Both the position numbers and the translations under genes were made by a program. Under the pieces are notes generated by a model. It was not told the origin of the DNA. It did no database searches and worked only from the letters and a program-made list of their open reading frames with translations. Source: Gottschalkiaceae bacterium SANA (GTDB lineage: Bacteria > Bacillota > Clostridia > Tissierellales > GPF-1). From it: 64,000 nt of DNA. This document shows positions 1 to 8,279 of the stretch, piece after piece. Location: contig AP028876.1 of the NCBI GenBank assembly GCA_036323355.1, positions 186,001 through 250,000 on the forward strand, written 5' to 3'. The first letter of the stretch is position 1; each line of letters begins with the position of its first letter.

Positions 1-1059
1 TTCATGGAAGGTGTATTTGAAATTACCGAAATAAAAGCTCATATCCCAGCCACGCATTGCGATTCCATAATTATCCCAGTCGATGATAAAATGCTTTTCT
101 GATTTTTTTTGGACAAGAATATTACTGCTGTGAAAGTCATTATGGCAAAATGAGTAATGGATTTCTGGCCGTATTTTCTTGTATAATTTTTTTCCTATGA
201 TAACTTCATCGAGTCTATTCAAAAGACATTCTAAAATTTCACCGCCTTCGATTTTATTTACTCGGATTTTCATTTCACGAATGGCTTCTTGATTAATCGT
301 TTTTTGATGAAGGAAGCGTGGAACATACCTTCCTTTTTTTACTTCTATGCCTTTTAACATTTCAATGGCTTCTCTGTATGTAATTGACTCAATAATTCTA
401 TTGATTTTAATGACTTCATCTAGTTTTGCATTTGTTGTTTTCTCGTGTTCAATATATTCAGTTGTAAGCAATTCGATATTTGAATTTGGTATCTTTTGGT
501 AATCATGTATAGGGGGAGAGAACAAAAATAATTCAGGGTGGTTTTTGCATATCTCTAAATAGTAGTAGTTTTCATGGTTAACCTGGTTCGAGTGATACCA
601 AGTGATTTTTGAAATTAAGCTTTTTTGTGTTTCATCCTTGCTTGTAAGATCATTTTTTATAAAGCCATAATTAGCATGTCCACCTAAATAGGTATAGGTG
701 GTCTGTTTTATTTGGGAAGGTTGGAGGGTCCTTTTTGAATAATTGAGGGTCTTCTGGTAATCGCAATTTTTTATCGCTTTTAATGCATTAATAATAAGAC
801 TCTTTCCTTCTTCAATTTGTCCGGAATAAATAAAACAAAGGCCGTACTCTTTTAAGAATTCCGGATTGTTCTTCTCTTTGTGGATGAGAGTACGTCCAAC
901 TTCGATTGCCTTTATAAATTCATTCCTTTTAGAATAACGATAAAAAAGCCTCATTTTTTTAGAAGAGAGAAGCTGAAATATTTTCAAAAAATTTCTTTTG
1001 ATAATATCGATAAATATTATATTTCTAGTCATGTTGAACACTTTCAAAAGTAGATACAT
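1..1059 (-). CDS. APH/choline-kinase-like phosphotransferase, C-terminus cut by window edge
   Basis: The frame is open from an ATG at 1059 (GGTGGGA seven bases upstream; in-frame ATGs also at 1074 and 1032) to base 1 without a stop. It gives 353 residues and lacks the end of the protein. The kinase catalytic motif is visible as CHNDFHSSNIL, followed by IIDWDN, the HxDxxxxN plus D-W signature of the aminoglycoside phosphotransferase/choline kinase fold. About 90 residues before the kinase part look helical and TPR-like (VGRTLIHKEKNNPEFLKEYG, then YSGQIEEGK). That is unusual for a simple APH protein and suggests a binding extension. The substrate cannot be told; sugars, choline or cell-surface polymers are all possible for the family. 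Confidence 0.8.
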   Translation of the reverse strand, partial: MYLLLKVFNMTRNIIFIDIIKRNFLKIFQLLSSKKMRLFYRYSKRNEFIKAIEVGRTLIHKEKNNPEFLKEYGLCFIYSGQIEEGKSLIINALKAIKNCDYQKTLNYSKRTLQPSQIKQTTYTYLGGHANYGFIKNDLTSKDETQKSLISKITWYHSNQVNHENYYYLEICKNHPELFLFSPPIHDYQKIPNSNIELLTTEYIEHEKTTNAKLDEVIKINRIIESITYREAIEMLKGIEVKKGRYVPRFLHQKTINQEAIREMKIRVNKIEGGEILECLLNRLDEVIIGKKLYKKIRPEIHYSFCHNDFHSSNILVQKKSEKHFIIDWDNYGIAMRGWDMSFYFGNFKYTFHE

Positions 1060-1129
1060 GATTGATCCCACCATTATTACTGATTTGAATTTTAGTTCGA
1101 AAATTTATGTTATTTTTCGCTATACTTTT

Positions 1130-1159
1130 ATTATATTAGAAAGGATACTTATCTGTCAT
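1130..1159 (-). promoter_or_regulatory. Candidate sigma-A promoter for the kinase gene
   Basis: Read on the minus strand, ATGACA (1159-1154) and TATAAT (1135-1130) are separated by 18 bp, about 70 bp upstream of the kinase start. The -10 is perfect and the -35 differs from consensus by one base. Confidence 0.4.
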
Positions 1160-1604
1160 GTTTTGTAGGAAATGCGATTGCGGGTAGAAGGGAAAAAACG
1201 CCAAAGAGGCTCATGTTTTGTTTGAGAAAATAACGGTTTTGTGTGCTGAATGATGATGTTCGATTGTAAAAATTAAATGTTACTAACACATTAAATGCGA
1301 GATTGATTTTCATCTATCAGATGAAAAGAGTCTTTATTAATGACTATCAACGTTTGGAATTATTGAAAAGTATTCAGCAAATAAATAAGATCAATATTCG
1401 GTGGCGCTGAAAATGTAGCTAGAAATATTTGTTATGCAAAGGAGATCATTTTGATTCACATGTGAAATATGTAATTGTTCATGCTTTCTTAAATAATGAG
1501 TGGATCAAAATCATATAGTATAAGGGGGATGAAGTAAGTTGTTCAATTGAAAAATCTCTTGCAGAAACGATAAAATACCACCAGTATTGATAATGTTACA
1601 AAAA

Positions 1605-1624
1605 CACCCACTATATAGTGGGTG
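1605..1624. repeat. Perfect 20-bp palindrome
   Basis: Ten-base arms (CACCCACTAT and its complement) meet without a loop. No T-run follows on either strand, so it is not a typical terminator. A dimeric protein-binding site is possible. Confidence 0.5.
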
Positions 1625-1688
1625 CATATTCGTATTTATATAATGAGATCAACTGAATAGCAAAAGGCAGCACGAGTATCATTGTGTT

Positions 1689-1764
1689 GATTGAATATCG
1701 ATGGGGAGTCAATAAGCCATCATTTGAACAAACAATAAAGTATCATAAGGATTGAATATCGATG
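1689..1764 (+). repeat. Direct repeat GATTGAATATCGATG, two copies
   Basis: Copies lie at 1689-1703 and 1750-1764, 61 bp apart. The second contains the ATG of the transglutaminase-like gene. In the first, the equivalent ATG runs into a TAA after four codons. It looks like a small duplication of the translation start region. Confidence 0.6.
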
Positions 1765-3051
1765 AAGAAAAGAATAATTGTAGGTTTATGTGTTTTTATC
1801 ATAATGGTAAGTGGAATCAGTGTATATGGGTCTCGTGAGCAGAAGAAAGTAGAAGCGATACGTGCGGAGAATCAGATAAATGAAGCTCCAAATCTTTCTG
1901 ATCGCAGTGATAAAATAGGCGAAGAAGGTAAGGGTGACAGTGACAAGATTGGTCAGGCAAATGGCGTTGACAACAGGGAAGTGGCAAATGATCATGAGGG
2001 TATTGTTGAAAAAACGGCATCTAGCGGGGACGAGCAAGCTATTAAACAAAAAGAAGAGCCCATTCAACCAGAAGTAGAACCCGAGAAAGAAGAAGCGACG
2101 ATAGAAGAACCAATTATTGAAGAAGGAATTATTGAAGAAACGACGATAGAAGAGCCAATTATTGAAGAAGTAATTGTTGAAGAACCGGTGATCGAGGACG
2201 TGCCGGTTGAACCAGAACCTGCTGAGCCTGAATTCATTGAACCTGAGGTCGTGCCAGTACCATTCGCAGAGCCATCACCATTAATGGAAAGTTTTAGTGA
2301 TATCTTTATAAATGAGAAGAGTGATATCGTAAAAAAGCCCACTACAGTTAAGGAATTTGAAGCGATTCTTTTACATATGTGTGTAACAGATACATTGACC
2401 TATTCCATTGTGTATGAGGGAACCAATTTTGATGAGCTATTGACAGCGGAAACCCAGGCAAAAATTGCTAAAGCCTTTGATTTGGTTTTTAATAAGTATC
2501 CTGAATACATGTCATTTACAAATCGGATGACCTATAAAGCGAAAGGCGGTAGTGATCAAGTCACGTTAACCTTTATTCTTTCTTCGGAAACGGGCATGGA
2601 TGAAGCGACTTTAATCCAGTATAGAGAAGCATTCTTTGTTGAATCTATGGAAATTGTTAGTGGATTGAAAGCATCAGGCAAAATCTATGACGGTCAATCT
2701 GATCGAGAGAAGGCTTTGATTTTATTCGATTGGGTCGTTCAAAATACAGAGTATGATAATAATTTTGCAGCGGAGAGTTATACGGGTTATGGTGTATATG
2801 CGAATGGACTTGGCGTATGTCAGGGATATACGGCGGCATATAACGCCTTAAGTAAATGCGCTGGATTACGCGTTGAAGGTGTGGGCGGAGTTGCAGATGG
2901 TGTTGACCATATATGGACGAGGGCCCTCTTCGCAGGTGATAATATGTACATAGATGCAACTTGGGGAGATAGTTATGCAAATTCAGATCAAGTTAATTAT
3001 GATTACTTCCTTGTTGATGGTGATGTCTTGGCCACCTCACATACTTGGTAG
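1762..3051 (+). CDS. Exported transglutaminase-like protein with acidic repeat stalk
   Basis: 429 residues. The N-terminus (residues 1-23) is a basic-hydrophobic signal peptide or membrane anchor. Residues about 95-170 are an acidic, proline-rich spacer with imperfect EEPIIEE/EETTIEE repeats, of the sort that holds a catalytic domain away from the membrane through the cell wall. Residues about 300-429 carry a transglutaminase-like (cysteine protease fold) core: Cys353 in GVCQGYT, His383 in DHIWTR and Asp398 in YIDATWGD form the expected triad in order. Proteins of this kind in Clostridia are cell-surface proteins whose substrates are mostly unknown. The start has only a weak AAGG eleven bases upstream. 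A terminator follows. Confidence 0.85.
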   Translation: MKKRIIVGLCVFIIMVSGISVYGSREQKKVEAIRAENQINEAPNLSDRSDKIGEEGKGDSDKIGQANGVDNREVANDHEGIVEKTASSGDEQAIKQKEEPIQPEVEPEKEEATIEEPIIEEGIIEETTIEEPIIEEVIVEEPVIEDVPVEPEPAEPEFIEPEVVPVPFAEPSPLMESFSDIFINEKSDIVKKPTTVKEFEAILLHMCVTDTLTYSIVYEGTNFDELLTAETQAKIAKAFDLVFNKYPEYMSFTNRMTYKAKGGSDQVTLTFILSSETGMDEATLIQYREAFFVESMEIVSGLKASGKIYDGQSDREKALILFDWVVQNTEYDNNFAAESYTGYGVYANGLGVCQGYTAAYNALSKCAGLRVEGVGGVADGVDHIWTRALFAGDNMYIDATWGDSYANSDQVNYDYFLVDGDVLATSHTW

Positions 3052-3070
3052 AAATTTAATTATTAAGTGG

Positions 3071-3107
3071 TTCGACTTTTCTTTGTTCGGGGGAAGTCGA
3101 ATTTTTG
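3071..3107 (+). terminator. Rho-independent terminator
   Basis: Arms TTCGACTT (3071-3078) and AAGTCGAA (3094-3101) are followed by TTTTTG, 20 bases after the stop of the transglutaminase-like gene. The rest of the gap to 3334 holds nothing recognisable. Confidence 0.75.
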
Positions 3108-3333
3108 TGTAAAAAAACATTTTTTATACAAGTCGCCTCCGGGTAGATAGTAAACGTGGCAAGTTTTCAAGATCCATCGGATTGTTGCTGGCACCATTTA
3201 TTGGTTAAAAAATGCGATAAGTCGGTTAATATTCCATGGATGAGTGATCTGTAAACAATTTGATTTTACGTGAAACTGAGCGTATGCAAACGTTCAATAA
3301 TTGTGATAGCATGATTGAAAAGGTGGTGAATCT

Positions 3334-5448
3334 GTGGATACAAAAGTTAAAAAAATCATAAATAGGTTGGTCAAGCTATTCGACGATGTTTTAAACAAGT
3401 GGATGGATATGATTCTTTCAAGAACTGTGGAAGCAGAAGAAAAGACGGGGTTGGGATATTTACGGAATCAGGCATTTTATAAAATTGCGATTGCATTTGC
3501 TGTATTTGGATTTCTACCTATCTTTTTTGGTGCGGTTATGTTCTTTAGGGAAGGGCTCGTCTTATTTGGGATTGTACAATCTTTGATTTATGTGTTGATT
3601 GTGTTCGTGACGATTAGCAATCGAATCAAGATTTCTAATAAAAGAATGATCTTTATATTAGGTTACTATCTACTTGGTTTAATGCTGTTGCTTACAGTTG
3701 GTCCTAATGGCGCTGGCTTTATTTTGATTGTTTCAATCTTGGCAATTGCCGGTATTTTGTTAAATCGAGATCAAATCATTGGCTTTGTAATTGTTGATCT
3801 CGTTATTTTTGTAAGTTTATCTTACTTGTTTTATTCCGGTGTTTTGCATAATATGGCAATTGATGAGTTTAAGGATTCGTGGGTAATCATGGCCTTGACA
3901 TCTCAAGCATCTGGGATCATCTTGTTGATGATTATTCGGAGTATCTACCAAAATTTAGAAAATATTGCTGAAAACCTGCAGAGAAGCAAGGGAATCATTG
4001 CTGAAAGTGAAAAACAATATCGGAGTTTATTTGAGAGTTCTGGTGTTGGGATCAGCTATTTTACTTCAGACGGGTATGTGTTGTCGGTTAATCGATTGGC
4101 GGCAGCTACGCTTGGTGGGACTGTGAAGGACTTTGAAGGAAAATCAGTGTATGATCTGTTTACGAAAGAAAAGGCAGATCTTCATATGATACGAACCAAG
4201 ATTGTCATGGAAAGTGACCAGACGCAAGAGTATGAAGATCGAATGGTAATTGATTCTAGAGAAAAGTGGGTTGTGAATACATTCAGCAGGATCGTTAATG
4301 ATACGGGAGTGGGGGTTCAGGTTGCTTCATTGGATATTTCTAAGCGTAAGAAGCTAGAGGGCGATTTGATCTATTTGAGCAATTATGATTTTCTTACGGG
4401 TCTTTGCAACCGAAGGTATTTTGAGGAACAGGTAAGAGAAATCGATCGGCAGGAGAATCTACCTTTGTCCTTGATTATGGCAGATGTAAATGGCCTGAAA
4501 CTGATAAATGATTCTTTTGGACATAGAGAAGGAGATCGACTTCTTGTTGAATCAGCAAAATTGCTTAAGTCTGCTTGTGAGGAAAAGGACATTGTCGCGC
4601 GAATTGGTGGGGGCGAGTTTGCCATTCTATTGCCAGGCTCAAATCAACAAGAGGCAGAGGAAAGAAGTAGCAAGATCATTGAAGAAATGGGATATGCGCA
4701 TACCGAGAACTCCTTGCTTTCAATTTCTTTTGGTCATGCGACCAAGGAAGAGGCCGGCGAGGATATTTATGAGATCTATGTGGAAGCGGAAAATCGGATG
4801 CATAGACAAAAAATTTATGAGAGTTCCAGTATGCGGAGCAAGTCGGTTGATGTGATTATGAATAGCTTGTATGAAAAAAGTCAAAGGGAGTTATCTCATT
4901 CAAAGCGAGTCGGATGGTTGTGTGCTCAAATTGCTATGCATATGGGTTTTTCTCAAAAACGGATTAAGTTGTTGGAATTGGCTGGTTTGGTTCATGATAT
5001 TGGAAAAATTGGCGTGGATGAGAAAATACTAAATAAGCCAGATCGACTCAATGATCATGAGTGGGAAGAGATAAAGAAACATCCAGAAGCGGGATGGCGC
5101 ATTCTTTCCTCTGTTCATGAGTTCTCTGAGATTGCGAATTATATATTGGCACATCATGAACATTGGAATGGAAGCGGATATCCGAACGGCTTATCCGGAG
5201 AACAAATTCCTTTGGAAGCTCGGATTATTGCTGTGGCTGACGCATTTGATGCTATGACTTCTTCAAGATCCTATCGGGATCCCATGGAGGTGGAAGCGGC
5301 AATTTCAGAGATCAAGAAATATGCTGGTAGGCAATTTGATCCGGTTGTGGTCGATGTGTTCGTAGATCAGCAAGCTTCGATTATTAGGAAAGTAGATTTA
5401 ATAGAGGGCAGCAATTTTTCTTCTATCAAACAATCGACACAGAAGTAG
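3334..5448 (+). CDS. Membrane PAS-GGDEF-HD-GYP protein (c-di-GMP phosphodiesterase candidate)
   Basis: 704 residues from a GTG start with AAGGTGG seven bases upstream. In order: about six membrane helices (residues 48-200), a PAS domain (about 222-340), a GGDEF domain (about 347-490) and an HD-GYP domain (about 505-690). The HD-GYP part keeps its metal and signature residues: HD at 554-555 in HDIGKIG, HPEAG, and HHEHWNGSGYP from 607, so hydrolysis of cyclic di-GMP is expected. The GGDEF signature reads GGGEF (residues 425-429). The aspartate that cyclases need is glycine, so this domain is probably inactive as a cyclase and may only bind nucleotide. The signal sensed by the PAS and membrane parts is unknown. 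It is monocistronic or weakly linked to the hydrolase 57 bp downstream. Confidence 0.93.
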   Translation: MDTKVKKIINRLVKLFDDVLNKWMDMILSRTVEAEEKTGLGYLRNQAFYKIAIAFAVFGFLPIFFGAVMFFREGLVLFGIVQSLIYVLIVFVTISNRIKISNKRMIFILGYYLLGLMLLLTVGPNGAGFILIVSILAIAGILLNRDQIIGFVIVDLVIFVSLSYLFYSGVLHNMAIDEFKDSWVIMALTSQASGIILLMIIRSIYQNLENIAENLQRSKGIIAESEKQYRSLFESSGVGISYFTSDGYVLSVNRLAAATLGGTVKDFEGKSVYDLFTKEKADLHMIRTKIVMESDQTQEYEDRMVIDSREKWVVNTFSRIVNDTGVGVQVASLDISKRKKLEGDLIYLSNYDFLTGLCNRRYFEEQVREIDRQENLPLSLIMADVNGLKLINDSFGHREGDRLLVESAKLLKSACEEKDIVARIGGGEFAILLPGSNQQEAEERSSKIIEEMGYAHTENSLLSISFGHATKEEAGEDIYEIYVEAENRMHRQKIYESSSMRSKSVDVIMNSLYEKSQRELSHSKRVGWLCAQIAMHMGFSQKRIKLLELAGLVHDIGKIGVDEKILNKPDRLNDHEWEEIKKHPEAGWRILSSVHEFSEIANYILAHHEHWNGSGYPNGLSGEQIPLEARIIAVADAFDAMTSSRSYRDPMEVEAAISEIKKYAGRQFDPVVVDVFVDQQASIIRKVDLIEGSNFSSIKQSTQK

Positions 5449-5505
5449 TCTGCTAAGGGAATAACTGGTAGCTTGGACCCGAGAGGGACAAAGGAGGAAT
5501 AAGAC

Positions 5506-6264
5506 ATGAATAAAGTAACGTATGTGTCCAATGCGGGTGTGCTGCTGGAAGTTGAAGGCAAGAAAATTTTGATCGACAGCTTGTGTGACTCAGTAATGCC
5601 AATATATAAAAATACACCGGAGGAGATCAAAGCTCAGATCCTATGTGGATTGCCACCCTTTGACGATATTGATGTCATGCTTGTTACCCATCACCATAGC
5701 GATCATTTTGAACCCAAGGCCGTGGTAGAATTTTTACAAGGTAACCCTAGAGCTATTTTGGTATCTACACCAGAAACGGTCAAACGAATAAAAAATGAGG
5801 AATCGGATTTCGAGGATAGAAGGTTAATCGCTCCGGCTCTTCAAGTGGGTGAGACGGAAAGACTTGATTTGAATGGCATTCAAATTCAGGTCATAGCTAT
5901 GATCCATGAGGGAAAAGACTTTAAAGATGTGGAGAATTTTGCATATTTAATTGAAGTGAATGGTAAAAGCATTCTTCATCCGGGGGATGCAAAACCAATG
6001 AAAGGAAATTTTAATTATTCAGAGTTAGTTGAGAAAAAGATTAACTTGTTATTGGCTCCTTTTCCTTATGTGGGGATTCCTTCGGGTCACGCAACGATAG
6101 AAAATCAGATTAAACCCGAAAAAATTGTAGCCATCCATCTGCCACATAAAGAACTTGATCAATTCAATTGGATCAGGGGAACCAAGAAAAGTTATGCGAG
6201 GGTAAAGGATCGATTTGTAGAAACGGTTTTTTTCGAAGAGATCGGAGAATCGACGGATTTTTAG
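5506..6264 (+). CDS. MBL-fold metal-dependent hydrolase (UlaG-like)
   Basis: 252 residues, start fixed by AAAGGAGGAA upstream. The metallo-beta-lactamase metal motif HxHxDH is at residues 62-67 (THHHSDH). Further family positions are LHPGDAKP and the terminal histidines in GHATIEN and AIHLPHKE. The size and layout match the short stand-alone hydrolases of the UlaG/UPF0173 type, whose substrates are often unknown. No neighbour points to a pathway. Cytoplasmic, no signal peptide. Confidence 0.88.
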   Translation: MNKVTYVSNAGVLLEVEGKKILIDSLCDSVMPIYKNTPEEIKAQILCGLPPFDDIDVMLVTHHHSDHFEPKAVVEFLQGNPRAILVSTPETVKRIKNEESDFEDRRLIAPALQVGETERLDLNGIQIQVIAMIHEGKDFKDVENFAYLIEVNGKSILHPGDAKPMKGNFNYSELVEKKINLLLAPFPYVGIPSGHATIENQIKPEKIVAIHLPHKELDQFNWIRGTKKSYARVKDRFVETVFFEEIGESTDF

Positions 6265-6399
6265 TAATCATCCGATTGACGGTTTTTATGGTTTATAGAA
6301 TGTAGTAGGAATCCTGAAAAAATAACCTTAGTCGAATTGTAAGGTGAAGGGTAGGGCAGAATAATAGGATAAATAAACCAAGATACAAGGAGGTGTAGG

Positions 6400-6717
6400 A
6401 TGAATATTGCAATGCTGATTATTGATTTGCAGAAGGGCGTTCTGGAATCTGAGGAGAGCAAAGAGACAGTAAAAAAGCAGTCGAGTACATCAATGAAGTG
6501 AATGGATATTTTCGAAAAGCAAAAAAACCAGTCATTGTGATTCAAGATATGGAAGTTGATGGAGGCTAGGGTCCGAAGGCTATGAATTAATTGAGGATTT
6601 GCGTCCTCTCTTTTGCAGCATGGTGTTGCAGGGATGACCAAAAAGGGTGTTCGTGATACACAGATATTGCGGCCCGTAATTAGTTATGAAGCACTCAAGT
6701 TTCTGTTTAAGGAATAA
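6400..6717 (+). pseudogene. Isochorismatase-family hydrolase, frameshifted remnant
   Basis: AAGGAGGTGTAGG precedes an ATG at 6400. The protein starts correctly as MNIAMLIIDLQKGVLE, then loses frame near 6470 and continues in another frame as EYINEVNGYFRKAKKPVIVI, an isochorismatase-type core with the first catalytic aspartate in the IIDLQ motif. An in-frame TAG follows near 6567, a stretch is missing, and the usual ending reappears as RPVISYEALKFLFKE, stopping at 6717. At about 106 codons it is far shorter than the normal 170-190 residues and has lost the catalytic cysteine segment. It cannot make a working enzyme unless the sequence has errors. Confidence 0.85.
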
Positions 6718-6761
6718 ATAGAAAGAGGCAGCAAGGAGCCTATTAAGTAAGTGTTGAGTCT

Positions 6762-6800
6762 ACAAAAGACCTCCATGAAATTTTCATGGAGGTCTTTTGT
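6762..6800. terminator. Bidirectional terminator hairpin
   Basis: Nineteen-base perfect arms (6762-6780 and 6782-6800) end in AAAA/TTTT on both sides, so it can end the pseudogene on the plus strand and the guanine deaminase unit on the minus strand. Confidence 0.8.
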
Positions 6801-6808
6801 AAATTCAT

Positions 6809-8179
6809 TTATTTTAGTCTTTTGTGAACCATCTCGCCTTGAACCCAGACTTCACGGATATTTTCTGGGCGGGCCAGGTATAAGATTTTTTGGAATTGAT
6901 CTTCTAGATCTTCATTTGAAGAAAAGATTGGCAATTTTGCGGATGGGATTTTTGTGTCAACAATCTGCACATCCCATGCATAGTTTTCCTCCAAACGGCC
7001 GATGGGAAGGCTCAAGCTCTCACCGCCGCCAGCAGTGGCAAGATAAAAGGCTTCATTCATGGTGATTCGCGAGCCGGGTTTGCCACGCTTTTCAGCAGGA
7101 AGGGCCGGGTTTACGCCATCTTCCAGCATGCGCGAGGACATTACAGCTTGGCGAATATTGTCGTAAAGGCTTGGAGAGAAACCACCAGACAAGTCGGTGT
7201 CCAGACCGATTTGAACCCCCATCCCTTGAAGATGTGCAAGAGGAAGAACACTATTGGCAAAGTAGGCATTCGACAGGGGACTGTGGGCGATGGCTGTACC
7301 TGTTTTTGCAAATAAAGCAGCATCGTTGTCGTCCAAGAAATTGCAATGCGCCATCACTGATTTATCGGTCAATAAGCCAAAGTCGTTTAATGCAAAGGCA
7401 TCGTGTTTGTTAAATCGATCGATTACGTATTTATGGGCCCAATCGCTTTCGCTGCAATGGGATTGAATATGGGTATTGTACTTGGCGGCTAATTCACCCA
7501 ACCCTTTTAATGCTCCGTCTGTGCAGCTTGGGATAAAGCGAGGAGTTACAACGGGGTAAACGCCTTGTTTGGTGGATTTTGATAATTTCCGAACAGCTAA
7601 AATAAATTCCTCGGTGTCTTGCAAGGCGGTTTCTGTTGTAAGATCGCGGTAATAGGGTGGATTTTGCTCTGAATCATCCATTACCACTTTTCCAACCAAG
7701 CCGCGTTGTCCTTTTTCTGCACAAATTTCAGCCAACAATAAACTGGCATCCTTGTGAACCGTTGCAAAGTATTGCACGGTTGTTGTTCCATTCGTTAATA
7801 ATGTTCTGACCAAATCTTCGTAAACAAGTTTTGCAAAGTCGAGGTTACAAAATTTGGATTCCAAAGGGAAGGTGTACTTGTTAAGCCATTCATAAAGGGG
7901 AATATCCAACGCGATTCCGGCTTGCGCCCATTGTGGCGCGTGAACATGCAAGTCGATAAATCCAGGCAAGAAAACTTGCCCATCGGCCAAACAATGAAAA
8001 TGATCTGCATCTTGATGGATGTCGAGAAGGGGTTGATAGTCTTTGCTTTCCGGTGAAACAACCCTTTCAATCATCCCTTGTGTATTGATGAAGAAGAGAT
8101 GGTCCTCTAATACTTGTACTTCTTTTGGTGACCTGCTTGAAAATGCAGTTCCTTTAAATATGCTTGCGTAATGGGTCAT
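6809..8179 (-). CDS. guaD: Guanine deaminase
   Basis: 456 residues; start with AAGGAGGACCTC upstream. It catalyses guanine to xanthine plus ammonia with one zinc ion. The amidohydrolase-superfamily ligands are visible: H78 and H80 in PGFIDLHVHAPQW, H241 in SHCSE with E244, H278 in VMAHC, and D327 in GLDTD. The HAPQW after the first pair and the SCTD and SHCSE segments are typical of guanine deaminase rather than other members. It is the second gene of a minus-strand pair with the flavoprotein at 8280 (100 bp gap), and a strong terminator lies just behind it. In an anaerobe this would feed purines into fermentation or salvage. No xanthine dehydrogenase is present in the window. Confidence 0.92.
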   Translation of the reverse strand: MTHYASIFKGTAFSSRSPKEVQVLEDHLFFINTQGMIERVVSPESKDYQPLLDIHQDADHFHCLADGQVFLPGFIDLHVHAPQWAQAGIALDIPLYEWLNKYTFPLESKFCNLDFAKLVYEDLVRTLLTNGTTTVQYFATVHKDASLLLAEICAEKGQRGLVGKVVMDDSEQNPPYYRDLTTETALQDTEEFILAVRKLSKSTKQGVYPVVTPRFIPSCTDGALKGLGELAAKYNTHIQSHCSESDWAHKYVIDRFNKHDAFALNDFGLLTDKSVMAHCNFLDDNDAALFAKTGTAIAHSPLSNAYFANSVLPLAHLQGMGVQIGLDTDLSGGFSPSLYDNIRQAVMSSRMLEDGVNPALPAEKRGKPGSRITMNEAFYLATAGGGESLSLPIGRLEENYAWDVQIVDTKIPSAKLPIFSSNEDLEDQFQKILYLARPENIREVWVQGEMVHKRLK

Positions 8180-8279
8180 GAGGTCCTCCTTATTAGTTGT
8201 CGTTTATTGGAATCGATGGTAAATGGCCAGAAGGCTATCAAGAAATGCGAAGAAGACAAGTGACGAGTTTGAATCATTT

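Larger units (their letters stand above)
1080..1761. other. Gene-free stretch of about 680 bases
   Basis: No open frame with a ribosome binding site and sensible protein was found on either strand. A short coding-looking stretch around 1455-1518 (SHVKYVIVHAFLNNEWIKII in one frame) could be a gene remnant, but nothing recognisable surrounds it. The stretch also holds the palindrome at 1605-1624 and the duplicated 15-mer listed separately. Confidence 0.5.

Noticed and set aside
2064-2342. 92-residue serine/glycine/threonine-rich frame on the minus strand
   Set aside because: It is the mirror image of the acidic repeat stalk of the transglutaminase-like gene, with no binding site.
4508-4855. 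115-residue plus-strand frame inside the GGDEF-HD-GYP gene
   Set aside because: Out-of-frame shadow of a clear multi-domain protein.
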